Assembly: GCA_000753945.1 (NCBI GenBank)
Contig: JQOA01000070.1
Coordinates: 1 to 11,611 of the forward strand
Reading direction: 5' to 3'
DNA length: 11,611 nt
Source of the DNA: Smithella sp. D17
Lineage (GTDB): Bacteria; Desulfobacterota; Syntrophia; Syntrophales; Smithellaceae
The position numbers and the translations under genes are program-made. The notes under the pieces were generated by a model. It was given only the letters and a program-made list of their open reading frames with translations. It did no database searches and had not been told where the DNA came from. This document shows, piece by piece, positions 1 through 5,395 of the stretch; positions within the stretch are counted from its first letter, which is position 1, and each line of letters begins with the position of its first letter.

Positions 1-2
1 CC

Positions 3-182
3 GGCAAAACAGATCGGATAGATTGCCGTAAACTTGCCCGGGGGCTTCGTAATGGTGAAATCAAAGGCATCTACGTTCCTTCCAGAGTGAAAGTGGAAGA
101 TCGCAGTCTGGTGCGCACCCGTCAGAGGAATGACAATATTGTTTTAGATTGCCACATCCCGATAAATCGGGACTCGCAATGA
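3..182 (+). pseudogene. IS110-family transposase fragment, truncated at both visible ends
   Basis: The frame opened at base 3 reads GKTDRIDCRKLARGLRNGEI and then KGIYVPS...EDRSLVRTRQ. This is the characteristic stretch of the N-terminal DEDD domain of IS110 transposases (KTD..D..KLA..LR.GE....YVP.....LR.L.R.R). The match stops at about base 127. The next 18 codons read through a palindromic repeat (see 145-183) and end at TGA 180-182. The rest of the DEDD domain and the whole C-terminal Transposase_20 domain, roughly 250 residues in a normal element, are absent. The 5' part lies outside the window. It is therefore a dead remnant, cut at its 3' side next to or by the repeat. Family assignment is from recognised motifs; that the repeat caused the truncation is inference. 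Confidence 0.75.
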
Positions 183-183
183 C
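145..183. repeat. REP-like palindrome
   Basis: A perfect inner palindrome, TCCCGAT (157-163) AA ATCGGGA (166-172), sits inside an outer pair ATTGC (148-152) / GCAAT (176-180). It looks like an intergenic dispersed repeat of REP type. An 8-base direct repeat AATGACAA flanks it (129-136 and 178-185). It lies directly between the transposase remnant and the ribosome binding site of the next gene. Confidence 0.6.
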
Positions 184-198
184 AAATAGGAGAGAGTT

Positions 199-1188
199 AT
201 GAAAATATGGATTAAAGAACTTGAGGATTTGACACGCCGGGCAGTGAAAAACTACGGCTACAGTGATGAGGAAGTTTCCGTCATCGCTGATGTGATGCTC
301 TATGCACAGTTGCGGGACAACAATCAGGGAGTGGTGAAACTCATCGACAAGGGTATTCCCAAAGACCCGAAGGCCGGAGAAATCGTAATCGAAAAAGAGA
401 CCCCTATTTCCGCGCGGATTAACGGTAACAAAAGCCACGCCATGCTGGTTGTCGGCAAAGCGGTGGAAATAGTGAAGGAGAAGGCGAAGAAAAGCGGGTT
501 TGCCATTGCCGGAACATTCAACACAAATACATCATCGGGAGCTATCGGTTATTATGCCTCACGACTGGCTGGCGAGGGGCTGATCGGTTTTGCTTTCAGC
601 CGGTCACCGCAGAGGGTTGCCACTTACGGATCATATGAGCCTGTATTCGGAACCAATCCTCTGGCCATTGCTATACCAACCGAGCAGGACCCGGTCATTC
701 TTGATATGTCGACAGCCGCGACTTCCTATTTTGGACTGGTAGAGGCTGTAACGGCAGGCAGAAGCATTCCGGCTGATTTTGCTTATGATGCCGATGGTCA
801 TCCGACAACTGATCCGCAAAAAGCCATCGCCGGAGCTATCCGCTCTTTCGACCGGAGCTACAAAGGATCAGGTCTCGCTCTGATCGGCGAGATACTGGCG
901 GGGCCGCTGGTTGGCGCCGCCTTCTGCGGAATAGGCGACAGCAAGGGCAACTGGGGACATCTGATCTTTGCCATTGATCCGGAACTCCTGACTGACCGAA
1001 ACACTCTTTCGTGTAACGTTTCAGAAATTATCCGCAAGGTTAAATCCACTAAGAAACTGACCGGGGTGGACGAGATATTCGTGCCGGGTGAAAGGGAAAG
1101 TGTTCTGGCCAGGCAGCGTCGGGAATCCGGCCTGATTGAAATGGAAGACAACCTGCTGACGGAATTGCACAGAGTTGCTGGTGTGTAA
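199..1188 (+). CDS. Ldh2 / malate-L-lactate dehydrogenase-family oxidoreductase
   Basis: A 329-residue protein of the NAD(P)H-dependent Ldh_2 family, the non-Rossmann fold of YiaK, AllD and ComC, which reduces 2-oxo acids or oxidises 2-hydroxy acids in the cytosol. Family landmarks are FGTNPLAIAIPT followed by PVILDMSTAATSYFG (about 150-180), the D.DG.PTTDP stretch (about 197-206), YKGSGLAL (about 221-228) and the C-terminal VPGERE. Length is normal for the family. The start is ATG 199 with AGGAGAG at 188-194. An oddity is that the usual SHG motif carrying the catalytic histidine (His44 in YiaK) reads NNQG here, residues 41-44, so Gln43 stands where His is expected. The substrate cannot be told from sequence. 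The gene stands alone; the next gene is 233 bases away behind palindromes. Confidence 0.9.
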   Translation: MKIWIKELEDLTRRAVKNYGYSDEEVSVIADVMLYAQLRDNNQGVVKLIDKGIPKDPKAGEIVIEKETPISARINGNKSHAMLVVGKAVEIVKEKAKKSGFAIAGTFNTNTSSGAIGYYASRLAGEGLIGFAFSRSPQRVATYGSYEPVFGTNPLAIAIPTEQDPVILDMSTAATSYFGLVEAVTAGRSIPADFAYDADGHPTTDPQKAIAGAIRSFDRSYKGSGLALIGEILAGPLVGAAFCGIGDSKGNWGHLIFAIDPELLTDRNTLSCNVSEIIRKVKSTKKLTGVDEIFVPGERESVLARQRRESGLIEMEDNLLTELHRVAGV

Positions 1189-1278
1189 TACCGGTTAGCG
1201 GTTCGTGCATAATGAACCTCCCCGTAGCAAGTCCCTAAATTCCCCCGCCCTTGATGGCCACGGTGCCCTTCAGGGTAG

Positions 1279-1341
1279 AGGGGTCAGGTGAGGGTGAAGT
1301 ACCGGACTGCAAGCTCGTCACCCCCACCTAACATCCCCCCT
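1279..1341. repeat. Long imperfect inverted repeat
   Basis: The left arm 1279-1297 (AGGGGTCAGGTGAGGGTGA) is nearly the reverse complement of 1318-1341 (TCACCCCCACCTAACATCC...), with two substitutions and one 2-base indel. About 20 bases lie between the arms. It could fold in RNA and end the upstream transcript, but there is no T-run, so a dispersed palindromic repeat is the better description. Confidence 0.6.
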
Positions 1342-1357
1342 GAGGTCTAAGCTGTGA

Positions 1358-1377
1358 CCCCGCAGCAAGCTACGGGG
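1358..1377. repeat. CCCCG..CGGGG palindrome
   Basis: CCCCG (1358-1362) pairs with CGGGG (1373-1377), and AGC pairs with GCT inside. A partial copy of the left half, CCCCGTAGCAAG, occurs at 1220-1231. This suggests a small repeat family scattered in the spacer between the Ldh2 gene and ppnP. Confidence 0.5.
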
Positions 1378-1421
1378 AATTACAAGTTTAAATTATAACT
1401 GATGAAAGGAAATAGATACTT

Positions 1422-1733
1422 ATGGAATTCAAGAATGTAACAGTAATCAAAAAAGCTAATGTATACTTCGATGGCAAGGTCACCAGCCGGACGGTAATTT
1501 TTCCGGATGGTTCCAAAAAAACACTGGGCGTTATGTTTCCCGGAGATTATGAATTCGGCACGGCGGAAAAAGAGATTATGGAGATTCTTTCCGGCAATCT
1601 CGATGTCCTGCTGCCCGGCGCTGCTGGCTGGGCAACTTTTAAAGAAGGAGATGTTTTTGAAGTACCGGCGGGGTCCAAATTCAGTTTAAAGGTCAAGAGC
1701 CTTACGGACTATTGCTGTTCCTACGTTAAGTAA
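1422..1733 (+). CDS. ppnP: Pyrimidine/purine nucleoside phosphorylase PpnP (DUF1255 cupin)
   Basis: A 103-residue single-domain cupin matching the YaiE/PpnP family (about 94 residues in E. coli), which splits purine and pyrimidine ribonucleosides with phosphate into free base and ribose-1-phosphate in the cytosol. Hallmarks are the N-terminal VYFDGKVTSRTVIFPDGSKK (14-33), the core PGDYEFGTAEKEIMEI (40-55), the glycine-bounded turn GAAGW, and FEVPAGSKFSLKV (79-91) before the terminal Cys-Cys-Ser-Tyr. The start is ATG 1422 with AAAGGA at 1405-1410, a slightly long spacing. It is followed by a GC-rich hairpin at 1760-1788. It is a single gene flanked by repeat-rich spacers, so probably transcribed alone. 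Confidence 0.95.
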   Translation: MEFKNVTVIKKANVYFDGKVTSRTVIFPDGSKKTLGVMFPGDYEFGTAEKEIMEILSGNLDVLLPGAAGWATFKEGDVFEVPAGSKFSLKVKSLTDYCCSYVK

Positions 1734-1759
1734 AAGTCAGGTGATGATACGGAAAAAAT

Positions 1760-1788
1760 CCCCCTCAATCCCCTAAAAAAGGGGGGGG
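1760..1788 (+). repeat. C-tract/G-tract inverted repeat after ppnP
   Basis: CCCCC (1760-1764) and a second C-run (1770-1773) can each pair with the G8 run at 1781-1788. A hairpin here could end ppnP transcription, but no T-run follows. The core CCCTCAATCCC (1762-1772) recurs exactly at 4251-4261, also followed by a G-rich arm, so this is better seen as a member of a dispersed repeat family. Confidence 0.5.
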
Positions 1789-1857
1789 AAGAAATTGATT
1801 GCCTCGGAGATCAAGGCGCTCCTCCAATGACATAAGGCATGCTGGATTACCCGGTCA

Positions 1858-2018
1858 CCCGGCATACGAGACTGTGTCGTAATGCAATGCTTGTCATTCC
1901 GGACAAGCGAAGCGCGATCCGGAATCCACTATTTTCAGTAAGTTCTGGATGCCGGTTTTCACCGGCATGACGATATTGGATGTATTTTTGCTATTGCGGC
2001 ACAGTCTCATTCGCCGGG
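1858..2018. repeat. MITE-like nested inverted repeat element
   Basis: Terminal arms are GAGACTGTGTCGTAATGC (1868-1885) and its imperfect reverse complement ending GGCACAGTCTC (1991-2008). Outside these, CCCGGC (1858-1863) pairs with GCCGGG (2013-2018). Two further palindromes lie inside: ATTCCGGA (1896-1903) with TCCGGAAT (1918-1925), and ATGCCGG (1949-1955) with CCGGCAT (1962-1968). No coding capacity is visible. The architecture fits a small non-autonomous mobile repeat or a compound REP element. No clear target duplication was seen. Confidence 0.6.
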
Positions 2019-2086
2019 CGTCACTGCCTAAATTACAGAATTACACCACCCCTTAGTTCTTCTCCGCGATGAAGTGAGGCAAGGAG

Positions 2087-2542
2087 TTAATAAATGCCCA
2101 TCTGGCAGCCGCCGGCGATGGTGGCTCCCAGTTCTACGCACTGAGTCAGAATTTCTTTTGTAATCTCGCCTTTGGCAATCACCGGCTGAAAAACCGTTTT
2201 GAACTTATAACCCAGCGCGATGCGCTCGATAGCTCGGAGCGCTCCGGTTCCATCGTTACCAGCGCTGATAAAAACAACAAAAGGTTTACGAAAGACCTTT
2301 TCATGCGCGCTGTAATAAGTGCGATCGAAAAAATCCTTCACCATCCCGGACATGTAACCGAAATTTTCCGGCGTGCCGACAGCCAAACCGTCAGCCGTCA
2401 ATAAATCTTCCACCGTGGCATCTGCGGCCTTTTTCAAAATTACTTCCACACCTTCAATAGACTTCGCCCCTTCAGCAACGGCCTGCGCCATCTTTTGAGT
2501 TTTCCCTGTCTGCGAATGATAAACGATTAATATTTTAGCCAT
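2087..2542 (-). CDS. Flavodoxin-like / NAD(P)H-dependent oxidoreductase family protein
   Basis: A 151-residue single-domain flavodoxin fold, predicted to bind FMN and carry electrons or reduce a small substrate in the cytosol. Beta-1 KILIVYHS leads into the phosphate loop SQTGKT (residues 10-15). The 60s loop reads GTPENFGYMSGMVKDFFDRT (56-75), typical of the flavodoxin/WrbA-like group in which the FMN ring is enclosed, and SAGNDGTGA (93-101) forms the next loop. I start at the ATG at 2540-2542, preceded by GGTGGAAG. The in-frame GTG four codons upstream lies inside that ribosome binding site and adds no conserved residues. Convergent with ppnP. It lies 58 bases downstream of the DUF3108 gene on the same strand, so the two may be cotranscribed. 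Substrate and partner are unknown. Confidence 0.85.
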   Translation of the reverse strand: MAKILIVYHSQTGKTQKMAQAVAEGAKSIEGVEVILKKAADATVEDLLTADGLAVGTPENFGYMSGMVKDFFDRTYYSAHEKVFRKPFVVFISAGNDGTGALRAIERIALGYKFKTVFQPVIAKGEITKEILTQCVELGATIAGGCQMGIY

Positions 2543-2600
2543 GTATTCTTCCACCGTTTTTTTGGCGATGATACACTAAAAACAAAAAAGGGGAAATGGT

Positions 2601-3440
2601 TCAAGATGGATCAGGTACATAATCGAAATCGAACGTAATTATCCCAACTTTAGTTCTGATTTTTATGGGAATCTTTTTTTCATCTGCTGTTACCCAAATT
2701 TTAAGCTGCGGATTATCGCTCTTTTTTACCACTTTATCTTTGTCCAGCTTATCCAGCATTCTCATATTAGGCGTGATTTCAATGGTGTCGTAAGTTTTTT
2801 CTCCGATTTCAACTTTACTTCTTTTGCCGACCATCGCTCTGACTTCAATGTTAAGATTGCCATCTGTCATCGGTATAATAATCTCTGAGTTTTCTTTAAG
2901 ACTCTGATAGCGAAGAACGTAAAAAAGACTCAGCGGATCGACGGTTCCCGGCGAAATATTAATCGGCCGTCTCGTCTCGCCGAAATTAGTGTAAGTAGCT
3001 TTGAGATTTTCCCAGTCAAATTTTATGTTTTCATCACGCGGATGTTCACTTTCTGTTTTCTTTTTATAAAAAACACTGTGAGTCATTCCGCTATCAACAT
3101 AGGAATCCTGTCTTTCCCGTATTTTATAAACGAGATCTACTACTTTGCTGGTTTTTGTAGTCATAACAAAGTGGTAGGATTCAACGCCATTTATTGTTTC
3201 CAGAGGAAGGACTTCCAGCGTAAGTTCTCCAGCGGGAATTATCCCCCACCGACCATTATACTTCAGTTTTTCTCCAGGATGAAAAGGGATTGCCTTGTCC
3301 GGTTCTTTTGCGGCAATGCTGATGATGGCAAAATTCAGAAATATTATGGATAATAAAACAAAAAGAATGTATTTGGTAAAGCCTTTATTAAAAATTTTCC
3401 TTATCTGTAAAATTATAGCGTTGTTGTCATGTAAAATCAT
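2601..3440 (-). CDS. DUF3108 domain-containing exported protein
   Basis: A 279-residue protein with a hydrophobic N-terminal segment at 24-43 ending near SIAA-KEP, read as a signal peptide or membrane anchor, so the bulk is periplasmic. The mature part opens with PFHPGEKLKYNGRWGIIPAG (about 52-71), the standard opening of DUF3108, and continues as beta-rich sequence (VYKIRERQDSYVD; VDPLSLFYVLR; the terminal FDFDYVP). The family is common in Proteobacteria, often near envelope genes, and has no established biochemical role. The start ATG (3438-3440) has AAAGG about ten bases upstream. It is divergent from the ars operon across a spacer of about 170 bases, so its promoter lies between 3441 and 3556, but I see no clear boxes. 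Confidence 0.85.
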   Translation of the reverse strand: MILHDNNAIILQIRKIFNKGFTKYILFVLLSIIFLNFAIISIAAKEPDKAIPFHPGEKLKYNGRWGIIPAGELTLEVLPLETINGVESYHFVMTTKTSKVVDLVYKIRERQDSYVDSGMTHSVFYKKKTESEHPRDENIKFDWENLKATYTNFGETRRPINISPGTVDPLSLFYVLRYQSLKENSEIIIPMTDGNLNIEVRAMVGKRSKVEIGEKTYDTIEITPNMRMLDKLDKDKVVKKSDNPQLKIWVTADEKKIPIKIRTKVGIITFDFDYVPDPS

Positions 3441-3556
3441 TTTGCCAACCTTTCTACCGTTATTACGCTTTCATATCATATATTAAGCCGCATTTCAGTT
3501 ATTTTTGAGAATGCCGAAATGGCCGGTTTTTAACAACACTGCGTATAGAATAGCCC

Positions 3557-3585
3557 TTGACACAGCATGGCTATTTGGCTATATT
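3557..3585 (+). promoter_or_regulatory. Sigma70-type promoter of the ars-like operon
   Basis: TTGACA (3557-3562) and TATATT (3580-3585) are separated by exactly 17 bases, 28 bases upstream of the repressor's ATG. A second TATAAT (3592-3597) is 29 bases from the -35 box, too far to pair with it. Confidence 0.75.
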
Positions 3586-3592
3586 GCCAAAT
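3573..3592. promoter_or_regulatory. Operator palindrome over the -10 box
   Basis: ATTTGGC (3573-3579) and GCCAAAT (3586-3592) form a perfect 7+7 inverted repeat whose 6-base centre is the -10 hexamer itself. ArsR-family dimers bind such AT-rich dyads overlapping their own promoter, so the product of the next gene is the expected ligand. Binding here would block RNA polymerase directly; metalloid binding to the repressor would release it. The dyad is seen; the binding is inferred. Confidence 0.7.
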
Positions 3593-3612
3593 ATAATATA
3601 AGGGAGGTCGAA

Positions 3613-3945
3613 ATGAAAAGCAATGTAAAAACCCGGCATGAAGCACGGGCGAAAATAATCAAGGCAATGGCTCATCCGAGCAGGCTTTTTATTATCGAGG
3701 AACTAAGCAAGCGTGAATGCTGTGTTAATGAACTGACTGAGATGATCGAGGCCGACACGTCCACAGTCTCCAAGCATTTGAGTGTTCTGAAAAATGCCGG
3801 GCTGGTTACCGATGAAAAAAGGGGGAATTCCATTTTCTACAGTCTGCGCTGCCCCTGCATCATGGACTTTGTCAGTTGTGTAGAAGATGTGCTCTCTTCC
3901 AACGCTAAAGAGCACATTGAAATTTTAAAATGCTGCAAAGGATAA
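3613..3945 (+). CDS. arsR: ArsR-family metalloid-responsive repressor
   Basis: A 110-residue winged-helix repressor of the ArsR/SmtB family. KIIKAMAHPSRLFIIEELSK (15-34) is the typical ArsR opening. The recognition helix is TSTVSKHLSVLKNAGLV (49-65), and the wing is EKRGNSIFYSL. Metal-sensing thiols are likely: ECCVNEL (35-41) sits where E. coli ArsR has its ELCVCDL sensor. There are also CPC at 80-82, Cys89 and a terminal Cys107-Cys108 pair, seven Cys in 110 residues. The start is ATG 3613 with GGGAGG ten bases upstream. An in-frame ATG at 3505 would add 36 residues but would read through the promoter and operator, so I reject it. First gene of the operon; it probably represses itself and the downstream exporters until As(III) or an organic trivalent arsenical binds. 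The exact inducer is not readable from sequence. Confidence 0.93.
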   Translation: MKSNVKTRHEARAKIIKAMAHPSRLFIIEELSKRECCVNELTEMIEADTSTVSKHLSVLKNAGLVTDEKRGNSIFYSLRCPCIMDFVSCVEDVLSSNAKEHIEILKCCKG

Positions 3946-3957
3946 GAGGAACGAATT

Positions 3958-4194
3958 ATGAAAATAGCAATACTGGGTATGGGTTGCGCGACCTGCAACA
4001 AACTGGAAGATACGGTTCGTCTTGCGGTAAAAGAAACGGGTATTGACGCGCAGATAGATCATGTCAAAGATATCAAGCAAATTATGGCTTACGGTGTAAT
4101 GACAACTCCCGCTTTGGTAATTGACGGAAAAGTTGTAGCGGCGGGAAAACTGCCAACGCTGGCGGATATTAAAAAAATAATCGGCGGGAAATGA
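3958..4194 (+). CDS. Small thioredoxin-fold protein (TM0996/MTH895 redox-active disulfide type)
   Basis: A 78-residue miniature thioredoxin-fold protein of the kind usually placed next to ArsP/DUF318 permeases. It reads KIAILGMGCATCNKLEDTV with the active-site pair C10-A-T-C13, and TTP (49-51) supplies the cis-proline turn. There is no signal peptide, so it acts in the cytosol, either reducing a thiol partner or passing a thiol-bound metalloid. It starts 12 bases after the repressor stop, with AGAGGA at 3946-3951, so the two are cotranscribed and probably translationally linked. Length is normal for the family. Function in metalloid handling is inferred from context. Confidence 0.9.
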   Translation: MKIAILGMGCATCNKLEDTVRLAVKETGIDAQIDHVKDIKQIMAYGVMTTPALVIDGKVVAAGKLPTLADIKKIIGGK

Positions 4195-4246
4195 TCCCCG
4201 TACGATGATATGGTCTTTGAGCGGACATGACAAAGAAGATGGTTCA

Positions 4247-4280
4247 CCCTCCCTCAATCCCTCCCCTCAAGGGAGGGAGG
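4247..4280 (+). repeat. G/C-tract inverted repeat inside the operon
   Basis: CCCTCCC (4259-4265) pairs with GGGAGGG (4271-4277) around a 5-base loop. An upstream copy, CCCTCCCT (4247-4254), can pair with the same right arm, giving two mutually exclusive hairpins. There is no T-run. It shares CCCTCAATCCC with 1762-1772, so it is a dispersed repeat inserted in the 122-base gap between the thioredoxin-like gene and the permease. It may still affect RNA stability or read-through. Confidence 0.55.
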
Positions 4281-4316
4281 AAAGAACGAAAAAACTGAAT
4301 TAATAAGGTAATTAAA

Positions 4317-5366
4317 ATGGCTGAATGTTGTAATAAGGATAATAGCGATAAGAAAAAAATAAATTATTATATTCCCTTTGTACTGATTCCTTTGGCGGTT
4401 CTGATCTATATTTTTTTAGAGCAGGGAGTTGATTTTCTTGTCTATGGAATTTTGAATTTGGATAAAAATTCGCATCTGACCGAGTCAATTAGATTTTTTC
4501 TTTATGACACGCCCAAGGTGTTTATTCTTTTGACGGTTATTGTTTTTGTTGTGGGAATCATCCGCTCTTATTTTTCGCCGGAGAAAACAAGAAAGGCGCT
4601 GGAAGGAAAACCACTGTTTGCCGGCAACGTCATGGCCGCGGGACTGGGTATCTTAACACCCTTCTGCACCTGTTCGGCCATTCCTCTTTTTATCGGCTTT
4701 GTAGAAAGTGGTATTCCGCTGGGCGTTACCTTTTCTTTTCTTGTGGCCGCACCGATGATTAATGAAGTCGCGCTGGTCCTGCTCTTCGGCCTCTTCGGCT
4801 GGAAGACCGCACTGCTTTATGCTACCACCGGATTACTTATCGCTATCGTTTCCGGCTGGGTGATCGGCAAACTGAAAGTAGAGCGCTTCGTCGAAGAATG
4901 GGTTTATGAAATAAAAGCCGGTGATTTTCAGATGGCGGAAGGCAAAGTCACTTTCACTGATAGAATTCAGGCGGGCCATACCGCGGTTGTGGATATCGTT
5001 TCCAAAGTCTGGATTTACATTGTAGCCGGCATTGCGGTCGGCGCGGCCGTTCATGGCTATGTGCCGGAAAACTTTATGGCCTCAATCATGGGCAAGGAAG
5101 CGTGGTGGTCGGTTCCACTGGCAGTGTTGATTGGTGTTCCGCTTTATTCCAACGCGGCAGGCATCATCCCCATTCTGCAGGCGCTGCTCGAAAAGGGAGC
5201 GGCTTTAGGCACGGCTCTGGCCTTTATGATGTCGGTAATCGGGCTATCGCTTCCGGAAATGATCATTTTAAGAAAAATTATCAAACTGCCGCTGATTGTA
5301 ATTTTTATCAGCGTGGTCGCCACAGGCATTATGATTGTGGGATTCCTGTTTAATTTAATTTATTAA
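4317..5366 (+). CDS. ArsP/DUF318-type permease (SO_0444-like), putative organoarsenical or metalloid exporter
   Basis: A 349-residue inner-membrane permease of Pfam family PF03773, with about eight membrane helices. Signatures are TPFCTCSAIPLF (114-125), with the Cys117/Cys119 pair that in this family is thought to handle thiophilic substrates; APMINEVALVLL (145-156); GVPLYSNAAGIIPI (273-286); and SLPEMIIL (311-318). A cytosolic loop (about 187-225) separates the two halves. The N-terminus begins MAECCN, an extra Cys pair that could accept cargo from a thiol carrier. Characterised relatives (ArsP) export trivalent methyl- and aromatic arsenicals; others have unknown cargo. The start is ATG 4317 with TAAGGT at 4304-4309. 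Following an ArsR and a CxxC mini-thioredoxin is a recurrent arrangement. Cargo assignment is inference. Confidence 0.88.
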   Translation: MAECCNKDNSDKKKINYYIPFVLIPLAVLIYIFLEQGVDFLVYGILNLDKNSHLTESIRFFLYDTPKVFILLTVIVFVVGIIRSYFSPEKTRKALEGKPLFAGNVMAAGLGILTPFCTCSAIPLFIGFVESGIPLGVTFSFLVAAPMINEVALVLLFGLFGWKTALLYATTGLLIAIVSGWVIGKLKVERFVEEWVYEIKAGDFQMAEGKVTFTDRIQAGHTAVVDIVSKVWIYIVAGIAVGAAVHGYVPENFMASIMGKEAWWSVPLAVLIGVPLYSNAAGIIPILQALLEKGAALGTALAFMMSVIGLSLPEMIILRKIIKLPLIVIFISVVATGIMIVGFLFNLIY

Positions 5367-5395
5367 AATTCAACAAACAAAAAAGGAGATTAATT

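Larger units (their letters stand above)
1734..2086. other. Gene-free spacer with repeats, 353 bases
   Basis: Both strands lack a convincing coding region here. The stretch holds the C/G-tract repeat at 1760-1788 and the nested inverted-repeat element at 1858-2018. Nothing recognisable remains in 1789-1857 or 2019-2086. The genes on either side converge on it, so it is the shared 3' region of ppnP and the flavodoxin-like gene. Confidence 0.6.

Noticed and set aside
61..438. Minus-strand frame across the transposase remnant and Ldh2 start
   Set aside because: It overlaps two better supported plus-strand reading frames and has no recognisable family features.
858..1151. Minus-strand frame within the Ldh2 gene
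   Set aside because: An antisense shadow of a well conserved gene, without initiation signals.
2543..2554. GTG start four codons upstream of the flavodoxin-like ATG
   Set aside because: The GTG lies within the ribosome binding site of the ATG at 2540-2542, and the added residues are not part of the fold.
3592..3597. TATAAT as the -10 box of the ars operon promoter
   Set aside because: It is 29 bases from the TTGACA; TATATT at 3580-3585 has the ideal 17-base spacing.
3505..3612. N-terminal extension of the ArsR repressor from ATG 3505
   Set aside because: It would translate through the -35 box, the -10 box and the operator dyad, and has no family similarity. ATG 3613 has a good ribosome binding site.
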